From Lumbricus terrestris (lineage: Eukaryota > Annelida > Clitellata > Crassiclitellata > Lumbricidae): DNA of 64,000 nucleotides. The stretch covers positions 3,435,225 through 3,499,224 of the forward strand of contig OX457040.1 in the NCBI GenBank assembly GCA_949752735.1, written 5' to 3'. Shown one piece after another: positions 41,708-54,689 of the stretch. Positions within the stretch are counted from its first letter, which is position 1. The number at the start of each line of letters is the position of its first letter. Under the pieces are notes generated by a model. It was not told the origin of the DNA. It did not search any database and worked only from the letters and a program-made list of their open reading frames with translations. The position numbers and the translations under genes are program-made.

Positions 41708-43414
41708 TAAATAGTTGAATATTGGGACGTGCACTAGAATAGATTATGCAAATCCAGGTAATGCTAATTTATTCTAAATGCACTTAGTAAAGTTTACGAC
41801 ACTGTGCCATAAAGGATGTCATATCTATTTTTATGGCTTACACTGCCGTCTATCAAACATTGGAGAAGTTTGACGCATGTGAAAGAATAGACTGCTAAAA
41901 TAATTATCCCACACGTCAATGAAGCGGCAGTTAATTAAATCTGATGGGTTTCAGTTTAATAGCAATTGATTGCAGTTATATATTTTGAGACTTCTTATTA
42001 TTTATTTACACTTTCAGCTTAACGTTCAGTTTCCATTGTTTAGCGAAATCTTATGATCGACAAGAGACAAATACGTCCTGACAATTATAGCACGAAGATA
42101 TGATTTATTTTTGCAGCGTGCTATGGTATCAAAAACCGTTTACGTCAAGTGAAAGCAATTCACATACAGTTTACACCTGACTGACTGTCGTTCGCGAAGT
42201 TAGGAGTTCAAATCAAAGCAGGCACCGAGACATGATTCGAGATAATATCTGATCCACTTGAATTCTCAATTCAACCCAGCTATGATGTGAACCTACACTG
42301 TCGATGGGATGAGAGTGCATGAGAGGACTAGCCACTTCTCATATGCCGAGGCCAAGAAAATGAAGTCTACGACGCTTTATGTCCATGACATTCTCAATGC
42401 CAGCTTGATTCACTTCTTGCACCGGAGAAGAGAGCGTTTGAATGAATAATTGTATATTTGTTGGTTAATTGCAATTTTACGATGATGTATCATTTAGAGA
42501 GATGGTTAATTAGAGTAGCCCTCCTCTTTTGTATGCATTGTGACTGGCATCACGAGAGTTCGGATGACTGCAGTGTCGAGAATCGCAGATTTAATTCTCT
42601 GACGATATCTTGTTTCTTTCGTCAATATTGTGTTAATTGCAATGCCACTGGCTAACGAAGGAAACAAAACAAATTTATGCAGTCCATGTTAATTATATAA
42701 GCTATGACTTTCTTAGTAAAGGTGTTTAAAATCACGCTTTATTTTACGTTCAGATTCCACCTTTCAGCGTCAATCTGCTGTCTAACTACAGATTGCGCCA
42801 CTTCACATTATTTAGACATATCATCATCAAGACCCGCAACTGTTGATTTGAAGTGTTTAACTCCATTTTTATGGTTGCCTGGGTAATTGAAGCTGACGTT
42901 AAGTTTACCAAGGTGGCGATAGTTTGACTTCAGGCAATAGATGGTTGGGTGTGTGCTCAAGTGTTGTGGCGTGCCATCCAGTACTTAAGACTTAAGTGCT
43001 GTGGCATACAGTTCATCCAAGGTCATGTGCTGATGCAGTACTGTACGCCTGACGTAGCCTACGATATGATGGTAACAATCGTTAGAATGCACAAGGTTGA
43101 GGAGACACAAAGCGTCATTGCTAGGCTTGAGAAATATGATGCAAACTTTCACTCTGGGAGCCACAAGTACCATCACAATGCCTGAAATGCTCGTAAATAA
43201 GCTGGTGCCCTGCATTTGCCGTTAGATAAATGTAGTGAATTAGCCGATATAAGACAATAATATGATAATAGATGTTGTTAATCATCAGAAACATAAACCA
43301 AACATTGTAATAATAGCCAGGAGACTTGGTTTTGTGACGGCAATATAAGAGATTCTTAGCACTGGGCTAGTGCCCAACGTCCGTTATAACGGACAGTATA
43401 GAAAGTACTCATAA
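41708..43414. other. Gene-free stretch
   Basis: A minus-strand module core (TTATATAAGCTATGACTTTC ... AGTAAAGGTGTTTAA, 42695-42730). Short reading frames at 42.95-43.22 kb lack known domains. A small palindrome, CGTCCGTTATAACGGAC, lies at about 43378. Otherwise nothing is recognised. Confidence 0.45.
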
Positions 43415-44480
43415 TGTAGCAGCATGGGCGCCCGCAGCATAGGTCAAGGGGGGTCGCGTGACCCCCCCTGGAAATCATGACAAAATATTGATGACAGTTT
43501 CTGTAAAAATTTCAGTGGTAAAACGGGAAAGGATGCATTTGCCACTCCCTGAATTTGGCCAATTGTTCCAACAGTTGACCTATTTTGCCCACGCCGTACG
43601 TATGGTGCTCAATGACCACAACAAGGGCAAACATGGATATAGATTCTGAACTACATCCTGTAGCCTGTTGGATATAGGATACACGGGGTCACAGCGGTGT
43701 GGTGTCTGGCACTGTAATTAGATACGACTTGCATGGGGTGTGTGGAGATATCATGGGAAGAGGCCGGGTAGCTGGCGATGGGCAGGGACGTGTGGAGGAG
43801 ATGCGTTGCCCGATATGCAGACCCGACTTCACAGGAATGACTCAGTAGGCCTACTAAGGCACTGTCCGCCAGGCAAAGACCTCTGGATAATAAATACTCA
43901 AAAGGCGTGCAGGTGACACGAAACGGAGTATACCTCTGAAAGCTATCCGGGGGGATGAACTAATCTTTCCCCCCGGATGGAATTAACCGGTCTATACTAT
44001 CCGGGGGGGGGGATAAACCATTATATCTCCTTTTTTGAAAAATGCGCATAATAAAAACATTGGTGCTATAATCAAAATTTAAAGTGACTCTAATTGTTTT
44101 AAGTGTCCTAAGCAATGCTCAGATAAAGGCAACTCGAATTTATTTAGTGACTCTGAGTGTTTTAAAGTGTTTTTAATGTTTTAAGTGCTGTAAAAACAGG
44201 GCAAAACAAATTATCTAGTAGGAAAAAACATACCTGTTAGTGTCATTGTTCAAAACAAAGAAGATGAAAATAAATTTACAAAAAAACAAACAAGCGGAAG
44301 CGGTTTTTTCGACTTTTTTTAATTTGGGGGGGATACAATTAATACGGGGGATACGCTATTTCGTGACACAGGCAATTTTCACCCTCTCAGTCTATATTCA
44401 CATATACAATTATACATGTATATATAAAAAAATATATAGCCTAATGCACAACAGCACAATAAATAGTTTAAAGTTATATT

Positions 44481-44548
<68 letters not shown>

Positions 44549-46632
44549 GACCGTAACCTATGAACCGTTTACAGTCAATGGGTACCCCAACCGCCGTCTG
44601 ACAGAGAGTGGAGCATATGCATTATAGGCCCAGTTACATCGCCTTTCGTTTCCTCAACACCGGTGACCTGTAAGGTGGAATGAGGTGTTGAATGAGGTTG
44701 CACATGTCGGACGAGCATAAAGGAGATTCTTAAGACAGAGAGGTGAAAGATGAAATACAAGCTAGCCTACACTGGAATGACTGCTACAGATGAGGGGAGG
44801 GTTAATCAAATTGAGTCGCAGGAGAGCGGATCATTATAGCATTTAGTAGTGGTTGCTATCCCTATACATTATAGGCCCAGGGCGGGCGCAACTTGAGCCA
44901 AGTGAAAAACGGGGAGGGATCAGAAGCGAGCCAAACTCACGTAGGGAGTAGGGGGAAGGCCGCCCTGATAGTGGAAGACCGACCCCGGAGGGGAAGGAGA
45001 GGAATTGAGCCCGATTGTTTATGAGGGATCGTAACCTCTGATGATTAGAGCTCCTTCAGAACTGGAGAGTGTAAGATCGAAGAGAAAAGCTGACCGGGAC
45101 ATGGAGTCCATTTCATAATCATAACCTGTTAATCGTTACGGTCCGCACAATCTGACGAGAGCGCAGCAGTGTCCGAAACGACATATGGAGTTCACAGGAA
45201 AAGGTTTCAAACTGCTAATCTGCCATTAATGCACTGCAGAATGCTGCGCCAGTCGTCAACTGGTCTGTCTCGTCACCCCCTCCAACCGCACACCACTCTG
45301 CCATCGTCCCAACGAATCCACGGTAGGCCAGGTCTTTTGAACTGGAAATCACACTAAGTAATTAGTCTTTTTAATATAATGACTGGACAAACTTTAATTG
45401 TCAGACATGCATGTCCTGTATATACTATGAATAATATCTTTTCTTTGAACATTTGTTTCTTCTTGGAATCCTGTTTGTATGGGCTCACCCATCATTATCT
45501 GCCTGCTTTTTCCAACTCAAGTCTTCTGTTTAGCATTGGCTCAGTGGACTGGGAGCACCTCTGTTCAGCCATCTTAATTGCAAGCTACTAAACAGCTTCC
45601 TGGAATGACTGTATGAGTGAATATTATAATTATATAATATTATTATTGCATAGGATCCAGACAGGTTGCATATCGACCCATTTAAAATTGAGTCTTTATA
45701 ATTCCATTTGAGCGTCTGATTGAAGTGAAGGCACACAGTGACAGTAGGCTACAGTTGGTTGGCAAAAGTTCCATTTTGTATAGCATAACAATTTACAAAT
45801 GTTTCTTGGCAGACTGTGTATCATGTCTATATATAGCTATAACTTATACATATATATATATAATTATATTTATATATAGTTATGTTATGCCTGGCGTCAG
45901 AGACCATACCAGGAGCTTCCCACATAAATAATAATAGCCAAATACTAATTATGTCAGGCCTAGTGCACGCAGCATGCAATGTTGCTCGATCAGCTGTTGT
46001 TAATGACAGATGAAAGCATTTGTAAAAGTATTTTAGTAGGCCTATTATAAAAAATATGTAGAGTAGCCTATACAATACTGAGAAAAGAACTTGTAGTTAA
46101 AATATAAATAGGCCTACAGACTCTAGTCATTCCATTGTTTTATAAATACAACTAAAAAATTATGTGATAGTATTTAAACTAGTATTTTAGATACTATAGT
46201 GTTTAAAATAATTCCCATAACTGAATCAAACATAGTAAGAAATAAATAAGAACAAGAATAAAACATGTTTGATCATTCAACCAGTGTCTTGCACATGTGG
46301 AAAATATTTTAACAAGCTGGCTAAGTTTTGCCTCTGAATTTTTCTGTGCCCTGGAAAAAAGACATGACGTTCCTGGTAGGCTACTGTTAGTCAATTATAA
46401 GTGCTATAACTTTTACTATGAGTGTATACATTAATATGTATGCTATAAATCTATAGTTGGAAATTGTTGAAAGATTTTGTTCGTCTCATTGCAAAAGAAT
46501 CATAAATATATACTGAGACAATGTACGGTAATTGTGTAAGCTGCAGTTTTTAAATGACATTTTATATCTTAACTCTCCTGGCCATGACTGACCCCCCCTG
46601 CAAAAAATCCTGCGGGCGCCCATGTGTAGCAG
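43415..46632. mobile_element. hAT-type transposon, 3.2 kb, with exact 8-bp target duplication
   Basis: 43423-46624 begins CATGGGCGCCCGCAG and ends with its exact complement CTGCGGGCGCCCATG. TGTAGCAG is duplicated at 43415-43422 and 46625-46632. Just inside both ends is a GGGGGGTC / GACCCCCC pair. No hAT transposase motif could be recognised in any frame, so I call it non-autonomous or badly decayed despite its length. It contains C/G-run hairpins (about 43950-44020) and a (TA)n tract (44484-44545). The perfect duplication suggests a fairly young insertion. Confidence 0.9.
44484..44545. repeat. (TA)n microsatellite
   Basis: About thirty uninterrupted AT dinucleotides inside the hAT-type element. 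Confidence 0.97.
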
Positions 46633-48285
46633 GAATCAATAAAATAAGTTCCCAGCCATGTCAATGCACCAAGTTGTTGAGATTACTGAAACTACAACTT
46701 AACACCTTGACTTTAACAACTTTGGGCACTAATGGGTAAACTTAGTGGCACGTTGGTAAATACAACAAGTTCACTTGCTTCCATCACAAAAGCACCTAAT
46801 ACATGACACCAACCATCAGCAAATAGCCAGCAATTGATTTTGGTTACATCCGGGATAAGTCGGTGTCAAAATTTCATCTAAGCAGATTTAAGCCTATTGT
46901 CTGAATATATCGCCACAATGCTGAATAGTTAAATTTGTGACTTTGACAGTCCAAGACTAGCACCGTAATGAGTATCCGAACTTCTTTTTCTACATTCATC
47001 ATTGTTTCTTTGCTAGCAGAAGCGCAATCAGTTTTCGCTAACAATTTCTCATCGTCACGGATAGTTTAAAGGTTAAAAACAGGCCAACAAAGAGATCAAG
47101 TGATTAGAGCATGTAACATGGCTCAATATAATTCAATCAGTGTACAAATTTATCAAATGCATATGGCCTGTAATATTTGAATGCAGTGTGCCCAAGCTGC
47201 GACGGGCAGGCCAACAATGAAAGCGCTGTATTGAAATGAATGCTTGCAACCATCCTCGAAAAATGCTGCAGCCAACCCCGGAGCAATGCATAGACAGTGT
47301 TATGGAGCAAAATTTCGACGACGCTAATTAAAAATAAAAATTAATGACTAAATGCATTTTTTCAAGCTTATTTACTGGTCCAACAAATAACACCAAACTG
47401 ACAAGTATTTTTTCAAAGCATTCGGCTATAAAAGTTATTGCATAACCTAGCCTTAAGCTATTTACATAACACGTATATTTATTGAAATGGTGTTTAATAA
47501 ATTCACAGTTCAAATTCATTTGCTTTATTCTCAACAACTATCGACATCTCACGGCCAACAGGATCGTTGAAATCGATCCTACCCTACATGTATATAACCG
47601 GACACTACATTACGTCATCATGACCCCCCAAAAAATGCCGGTCGGTGTCTTATGAGTTCTGACAGTGTGTTAAAATGTCGAGATCTCACCTTATCCATAA
47701 CACACCAATCGTATCTATAGACGGTATAGTAATTATGATATCGAGTTATTGCTTCGCGACCCTCTGACTGAGCAAATATGATGAGAGTCGTACCCCTGCT
47801 TTGTCCGAACTTAGGACTGGCATTATCAGTGTCGTAAGTGTAACATAATTTTGCGCGGAGCAGTAGTGGCTTTCATTGCTTAACTGCATTTTCTGACTAT
47901 AAAAGTCAATAGTAAAAAACAAGCATTTGTCAGTTCTTAATTAATCGTAGATCGATAGTTCAGTGGTTTCCGGCTGATTGTCAATTGATAGGTCGGGGAA
48001 TCAACCTATTGCTAAGGCAAAAATTTGTGAACTCCGCCAATGGTTGCACTCTGCCGGTGCCAGTCCCAAGCCTGGATAAAGGAGGAGGGCGTCGCTAATG
48101 GTCTTTGTTACCACACAGTGACGCTAAACTGCAAATACTAACTAAAAATTTGTTTGGAGGTTTCTGCCCCCCCCCCCCCTCAAACTGGAATTGTCCTCGT
48201 ATGCTGATGCTAAGCATGTACATTGTACAATGTTCTTTCCCCTTCTGCCTTTCATAGGTAAGTTTCTCTCTTGCTGTTATAATTT
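46633..48285. other. Gene-free stretch
   Basis: Mostly unclassified. At about 48055-48115 a GGTGCCAGTCCCAAGCCTGG, ATAAAGGAGGAGGGCGTCGC block is recognisable and resembles 3' regions of RTE-type elements in other animals, which is a possible family link for the dispersed GCCAGTC...GGAGGGCGAC repeats. Confidence 0.45.
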
Positions 48286-48289
48286 TTTA

Positions 48290-48745
48290 TCATGTCCACA
48301 TTTCAAACGCTTCGATTTTCTTTATGTCTTCTTTTCTCATGGTCCAGGTTTCGGAACCATACAGCACCACACTCCACACCAGTGTTTTATTCTTTTCTTG
48401 GGGTTTCTGTTTAGCTTTCCTCGTAGTAGTTCTCCTCTTTTCGTAAACGACTTCTTTCGTATTGCAATCCTTCTTCTGATTTCCTTATGACAATTAGGGT
48501 CTGTTGTCATCAAGCTTCCCAGGTAGCAAAATTCCTTCACCTGTTCTATCTCCTTGCCTTCTATTTGGATGTTGACTGTAGTTTCTTCCCCTTGCTGATC
48601 TTCATTACTTATGTCTTCTTTACGTTATCCTCATGCCATATTCAATTTACGTTTTGTTCAATCTATCCATCACTTCTTGCAGCCCCTTCTGGCTTCTCGC
48701 CAGCATTGCCTGATCGTCCGCAAATCTCTGCGCCTTAATCCATCT
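48290..48745 (-). pseudogene. RTE-like LINE reverse transcriptase fragment
   Basis: Minus-strand blocks in order: RFADDQAMLARSQKGLQEVM (catalytic FADD), DRLNK, a stop, EYGMRI, KEFCYLGSLMTTDPNCHKEI, RRRIAIRKKSFTKRGELLRG, KLNRNPKKRIKHWCGVWCCM, then a shifted frame with TMRKEDIKKIEAFEMWT-like sequence. It is the same lineage as the 5.1-kb copy, with which it shares long identical stretches. Several frameshifts make it inactive, and it is truncated on both sides. Confidence 0.85.
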
Positions 48746-50046
48746 TCCTCCCACCTTTATACTCCCCGTGGATTCGTAAGATTACTTAATATGCCGTTAA
48801 AATCTCCATCCATCCACCGTTTTACTATGACACAAGACTAATAATTATAATAATACTCTACCCGTCAAGCTGGAAAGTAGGAGTGCACTGAACGACGAAC
48901 AAGTTACTAAAGGCCTCTTTCGTCTCGTAATACTTATATAGCATTAATCTGCTCTATTTAGCCGGTGTCTAAAAGACAGCTTAAACAAATCGATCGCTCG
49001 GTTGTAACGTGTGAGCATAACAACGATGACTTGTTTAATAGCAGCCTGTAGTCTTCGCTCGAAAGTTTTCATTCATCCATATTATTGTCTGAAGAAAGTC
49101 CTCTGCAAAGAAAGAGGATCGACCAGGTAAGCCAAAGTGCCCTTACTATTCGTCTGTTCAATGATTATGTTTCATAGGGATGATGCTTGATTGACGTCGC
49201 CCACCTGCTGTATGCACTCTTTAGACTGGCACTTAAAGAGATCATTCAATTCTCGCTCGTAGTAATTTAATTCAAGTTCACTAGATCATAAAGCAGTTGC
49301 TAACAACGCATTCATCCATACCCGAGTGTTGTGTCTGACGCTACAAAAATGTAGAGCAATAATTATATCAGCTTCTGTCGTAATACGATTTGGCGATGTA
49401 ATTAAAACGTCAATTAACTGAAAATATTATAATAAAGTAAACCTTCTTATTAAAGGTGTATAACTCAGCTTTGCACTTTACGTAGTTACCAGCGATAAAC
49501 GACATCTTGCGGTCGATGGTTGTTCTGTTGGCGTCGATCAAATGACAACCCACTCATTTTTTACATCAATCCCATGCTCCTCTGGATAATGAAATAACGA
49601 TATGTAAAAAGTTCAATTACAATTACGATTTTATTTCCATTGCTCATCTAGTAGCCGCTTTGGCCGTTGACGTCATTGTGTGATTTAGATCACTGGTCAA
49701 TCAAGACGCTTTGCTCGTGTTGGATCCTCTATGGCTGGATCCATATTCCGTGGGAGGCTTCAGATCCTCAGCCTTCTTTATTCCTCGTCTGAAAACTGTT
49801 AGAGCCAGGGTTAGGGCTTGTTTTATTTAATTTATTTTATTTTATTTTAACTGTTTTATTTGCTAAGAGACAGCGCTGACTCATGTGTGGCTTAATTTCC
49901 GTTCGTTGCTTCATAAATCTTTAATTGTCATTACAATTTTAAATACGATTATGAAAGAGAAGCAAGTGGCGCCACCAGGTTTAAACCTTCTTTGTGTGGC
50001 ATCTATCTTGGATAATGCATATCCAATTGACAATTATTATTGACTT
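48746..50046. other. Gene-free stretch with module copies
   Basis: A CTTTAGACTGGCACTTAAAG block (about 49222) like that at 1.27 kb. A minus-strand module at 49425-49510 (TATTATAATAAAG ... ATTAAAGGTGTATAA ... AACGACATCTTGCGG). A TTTTATTTTATTTAA-type A+T run near 49830-49860. Confidence 0.55.
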
Positions 50047-50842
50047 ACTAGCTGTACCCGGCCACGCGTTGCTGTGGCTGAAAAGACCGCCCATCCCTCC
50101 CTCCCTACCTCCCTTCCCTACCTGCCTCCCTCCGTCCGTCCGTCCGTCCGTCCGTCCGTCCCTCCCTCCCTCCCTCCCTCCCTCCCTCCCTCCCTCCCTC
50201 CCTCCCTCCCTCCCTCCCTCCCTCCCTCCCTCCCTCCCTCCCTCCCTCCCTCCCTCCCTCCCTCCCTCCCTCCCTCCCTCCCTCCCTCCCTCCCTCCCTC
50301 CCTTCCTCCCTCCCTCCCTCCCTCCCTCCCTCCCTCCCTCCCTCCCTCCCTCCCTCCCTCCCTCCCTCCCTCTCTCCCTCCCTCCCTTTCTCACCCCTCC
50401 GTTCCCTACAGCTACATAGATACATGCGCTATATAAGAACACGCGCGGATTAAAAAAACACACACATACGCATACACGCGTTGTGTTTTTTCAAAAAAGC
50501 ATATAAAACCCGTCCGTTCGAACGTTGTTTGAAAATTTGAAAACCGACAGTTACATATAAATGCGCTACAGAAACACTTGACTTCCCGTTGAAGGTATGC
50601 ACGGCCTTGGAATGCAAATGGACGGCGCGGCCTCATTGGAATGCAAATGGACGGACGCGTGAAAGTGGAATTAAAAGTTGTGTTTTTTGGTCGAAAAGAT
50701 TGCGCTTTTCCCCAAAAGGCATAAAAAAACCCGGAAATGTTCGAATGGAACGGTTTGCGAAAATTTTCAAAGCAATCGGTTCAGAACTCTCCGAGAACCG
50801 ATGTAACAAACGGTAACTTTTTACATTTTTATTCATATAGAT
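50047..50842 (+). repeat. Unclassified repeat family with ACTAGCTGTACCCGG head (long copy 1)
   Basis: The head is ACTAGCTGTACCCGGCCACG and CGTTGCTGTGGCTGAAAAGA. The tail is AAAGTTGTGTTTTTTGGTCG, AAGATTGCGCTTTTCCCCAA, GTTCGAATGGAACGGTTTGC, CAATCGGTTCAGAACTCTCC and GTAACTTTTTACATTTTTAT, then CATATAGAT. The middle holds (CCGT)n (50131-50160) and a (CCTC)n run of about 230 bp (50161-50390). Elements of this design (a CGG...CACG head, 'tttacatttttatttatatagat' end) occur in many invertebrates. I cannot assign the class, and no inverted ends or ORF are seen. Confidence 0.82.
50131..50390. repeat. (CCGT)n and (CCTC)n microsatellite
   Basis: About seven CCGT units followed by nearly sixty CCTC units with rare substitutions. 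The tract is strand-asymmetric (polypyrimidine on the plus strand) and could form a triplex. Reading frames with LPPS or GREG repeats are artefacts. Confidence 0.97.
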
Positions 50843-53760
50843 TGAGTATGTCCACATAATATTATTACAGACCATGCCAGTAATTCAAAAGTTAAACATT
50901 CGTCGTCTTTTATAGGTTTGGTAATTTCTTTTTAAAGGCGTTTAATTGTAACCTCGTGATTTTTCCAAGTTAACTTTTTGTCTTTCAACAGTTTCCTTTC
51001 TTCGTTTAAAATAATTTTGAACGATTTGCTTCTTTGTTCAATACTCCAAAAAGCAACTAATAATAATGTCAATAGCGGTCGTATAGTTTTAGTTTAACGA
51101 CTCTCTGTGAAATCAAAGACCAATACGGTAGCTCTCCTCTTTTATCCAGGTATGGAATTTGCATTGTCAGTGCCCGAACATTGTGGGAGTATTTACATTT
51201 TCACAACATCATGTGATAGCAAAGACCAGCAATGTCGCTCTCCCGTTCATCCATACTGACAATAAGCTTAATTCGTATGCGCAACGGGTCGAGTCTACCA
51301 GACTTGTAAGCACATAATACACGTGGCTTAAGTTTGCAAAGTTTTAAAGTTGTCCCAGGTTTCCAGCCAAATTTTCTTAATAGGCCTACACCAACAATCC
51401 AACTTTTTAACAACCTAGAACATCAATGCTATGCAACAACTTGGCTATTAAACCACTAGAGGATTGACCTAACCTACAGTGTATAACTGTATATGCATGT
51501 TATAGATGTAATACGGCTTAACAAGGCGAGAGACGAGTGACCAGACCTATTTTGAAATGTCAAAATGGTTTATTTCTGTGCAGAACTATTCCTCAGGTTA
51601 TAAATTATTTGTGAATTGATAACACGAGATCTTGAATGTGGTGTTCAAAATTGAAATTAGTTGAAAAATTATGTATCACAACCATTTTACATTGAATTTC
51701 ACAGAATATTCATGTGTTGTAAGTGCAACATGTCAACTCACCAAAATAAACCCAGATTTTGCACACACAAAAAACATAAACCCAGACGAAGGCAAAAAAA
51801 CAGATTTAGTGGAAAAAACCCAGCTGGCTGATTGGCCAGTTATTTTAAAGGTAACAAAATTAACACTGGCTATCAGAGTGCAAACGGTGTCTGTTAAGGA
51901 TAACTGGATTTGAGCCAAACATTGTCGAGAAGTTCAATCTGTTATGCTTGTAGAGACTTCTTATTACAGGTGTTTTATATTTGTCGCATGATAATACGTT
52001 AATACCGCATTATTTTAACTTTTTGTTTTTATGAAGTAGTCGTCTGTTTTCGTTCAATACAACGTCGAGCAATTTGCTTCGTTGTATGATGTGATGTTGT
52101 CAAAAGCAAACAAAGACTAAAGAGACCACATGGTCTCAGTTTAGCCATTCCGTGTGTGTGATAACAAAGACAATGGCGTCTTTATCCAGTTGTTCGGTAT
52201 TATTATTATACCAAAGTTTAAAGTCGTTTTACGACATCAAATGCCCTGAAAATAATGCAGACTATAATTTATAACGCGACGAAAATGATTTTTGTTTCTA
52301 CAGCATTAAACAATTATTATCCGACGACACGAGTAATTTTAAAGGTAACAAAATTAACAAACCTCAGCTGCAAAAGGACAATGCACAGGCCGATAAATCC
52401 AATATTACCATTATAAAATAAGATACTCATTCCATTTTAAAATTTGAAACCAAAATTACCATATATTAATCTTTCGCTTAATGATAATATTGTCGCAAAA
52501 TCATCGGTTGTCGTGCACGATTCATTATTGCATCGGATCTAAACAGATCTGATTACGGAACTGATTTTATTTATTTATTATCTATCAACGACTTTTAGTC
52601 ATCTTATGACGACAACGATTGTTGACGCAACGCATGCAGTGAGCATCATATGTAGCGGTAGGAGACTTAGAAATAGCATCCGTATTATAACACAGTTCGT
52701 CCTTCGAATTAATATGTCATTCTGTCTCGTCCTCCATCTTCACTAGACATTATTATAGACCTCAAACAGCCAGATGGTACGACAAACATACGGATGGATT
52801 CTCTGTGAAAGACTGAAACAAAACAAAGCATATTTTACAACAGCAATTAAACAACAGTTAAAAATTTGGACTCTAAGAACTCATATCTCTGACTTTCTTA
52901 TGATCGTACGTTTTATGTACAATGTAACTGAACGCAGTTTGTCATAGCGATTGATAGTAAACGAATTTATTGATACATATGTTTGTTACATATGTAACAT
53001 TGTGTATGTGACATTATATATGTTATTTATGTATGTAATTTGAATAATATCTAACACAACAAAACGCGAAAGCTTGCTCCATTAAACACCTTTTTAAAAG
53101 ATACTTGTAGCGTGTATAAGAGGGTAACGCTTCTCTCATCGTATTCTTTCTCGCAGACTTCCATTAAACTACCCGGCAAATTTAGTAAGTTATATATCAA
53201 TAAAATCAAGCATTGTTATAGACATATAACTATTTCGAAAGTGAATAAATTATGACATAGGTAAATGTTTATTAAAAGTTTTATTTTGATTAGTCACTGG
53301 AGTACAGGAGTATTTCGGGTTTTCGCCCCCCACCGCCCGCAAGGTAAGGCATGGGGCGGAGTGGTCCTGGCGATCATCTGTCTAGTTCGAAGGTTTGATG
53401 TGAATAGTTGCTGACTGAACATTTGGGCTTTCGTCCTCTCCTAGCAACCATCCTGTTCTTATGGAGCAGGGGTGGGGCGTCGTCCATGTTCCGAAATACC
53501 AGGCTGAAGCGTACTCCACTTGGTTCGGGCGAAGTCACGTGACCATCCGTGGAAATGAAATAACTGACGAAGCAACGGCAAATGAAGAACTCCAGTCAAC
53601 TCCACAACGTGCATAGCGATGAACAAGATGATCGGGACAATCAAACGGTATATATTATATTGTGTTGGGTGGCCTAAGTTAGGCTTAGTGGCAGAAGAGC
53701 CTTGTCCGGATGGTCGAGACGCTTCTGTCAATTAAGATCAAGTATAATAATTATTGCGTG
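50843..53760. other. Gene-free A+T-rich stretch with weak paired repeats
   Basis: 50930-51180 and 51955-52200 are diverged copies (shared blocks: AACTTTTTGT, CAATTTGCTTC(G/T)TTG, CAAAGAC, TTTATCCAG). ATTTTAAAGGTAACAAAATT is repeated at 51842 and 52336. A plus-strand core lies at about 53083 (TTAAACACCTTTTTAAAAGA). No gene. Confidence 0.5.
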
Positions 53761-53872
53761 GTGGCTCCATAGTTTGCCGACAGCTTATGACAACAGAGGC
53801 CGTTTTTCGTCAGCAAAAATTTGTTTTGACGTAATCTTCTTTCTTTGCTCTCTTCCGTCAGTCATGCGACGA

Positions 53873-54020
53873 CTATGAGGCTCCCACGTGACTTTTCCAG
53901 ACTTGTCTGTTTCTGATGAGATCCTTTGCTCTTGACATACTAATATCCATCTCCTGAAGATCTTCTCTGACGTTGTCCATCCAAGTCTTTGGTTGTCTTC
54001 CTCTGCTTCTCTCTCCTTCT
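53873..54020 (-). pseudogene. RTE-like LINE C-terminal scrap
   Basis: The minus strand reads RSRGRQPKTWMDNVREDLQE, MDISMSRAKDLIRNRQVWKS, HVGAS and a stop, the basic RGRP-x-WxDxVxxDL...W block that ends RTE-type proteins. It is directly abutted by the SINE at 54022. Confidence 0.78.
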
Positions 54021-54021
54021 T

Positions 54022-54245
54022 CCCGTAGCTCAGTGGAGAGAGCGCTGGCCGTTAAACTGAGAGTCATCCGCGCAACCCGGGTTCAAGCCTCACACGGGGC
54101 AAAAATTTATTTGAATTTTCTGTTAGCTGCCATTGGCGCTTTGCTGTTGTGTTGCTTGACTCGGGTTCTGCTAAAAATAAAAGATAGCCCCTCCCACTCC
54201 TGGCTTGGCCGAATCAGGGGTGATCCAGTACTTAGGCCATTAGTG
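54022..54245 (+). mobile_element. tRNA-Asn-like SINE (copy 2)
   Basis: CCCGTAGCTCAGTGGAGAGA (A box 54026-54038), anticodon-loop-like CGTTAAA (anticodon GTT if real), B box GGTTCAAGCC at 54080-54089, body GAATTTTCTGTTAGCTGCCA and CCTGGCTTGGCCGAATCAGG, end ACTTAGGCCAT. It is colinear with the minus-strand copy at 41.5 kb, which defines the family body of about 150 bp after the tRNA part. Confidence 0.9.
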
Positions 54246-54689
54246 TTAAGTTACCGAACCTGTTGTAGCCGAACTGCGTGTCGTGCGAAGCAGGCCGTAT
54301 TTCGTATAACTTGTACATGTAATCGTTCTGCGGTTTGTCAGATTGAATGTCAATAAACGAAGATTATTATACATGCCCGTGCAGGGCCGCGAGTGGTAGT
54401 ATTTTTTTTCTCCATTCGTTCCACATGCCGAACTACCTGAGCCTTTTTTTCCTGATTTTAACCACTACCGTTTCCTCTGCGCCCAGCTATTGCAACCTGT
54501 ATGTAACAGTTAAGGTATAATAGGAATCCAGGTCGAAATATATTTGCTGTTTTAGATTTTAAATAAAGGTGTCCGGATCCAGCCATCTATTTTGCGAGCC
54601 GAAAATAATGTCAATTGAAAATGATCACTTCAAAGAAAATAGGAAACGAGTTTCGTTCGCAGAGTAAGGAAGTTCGATCGACTTACAAT

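Noticed and set aside
49981..50463. Long open frames encoding Leu-Pro-Pro-Ser or Gly-Arg-Glu-Gly repeats
   Set aside because: They are translations of a (CCTC)n microsatellite in several frames and on both strands, with no start context or conserved ends.
54022..54095. A functional tRNA-Asn gene
   Set aside because: The tRNA-like head is fused to a body shared with a second copy, stem pairing is imperfect, and the acceptor end is missing. It is a SINE promoter.
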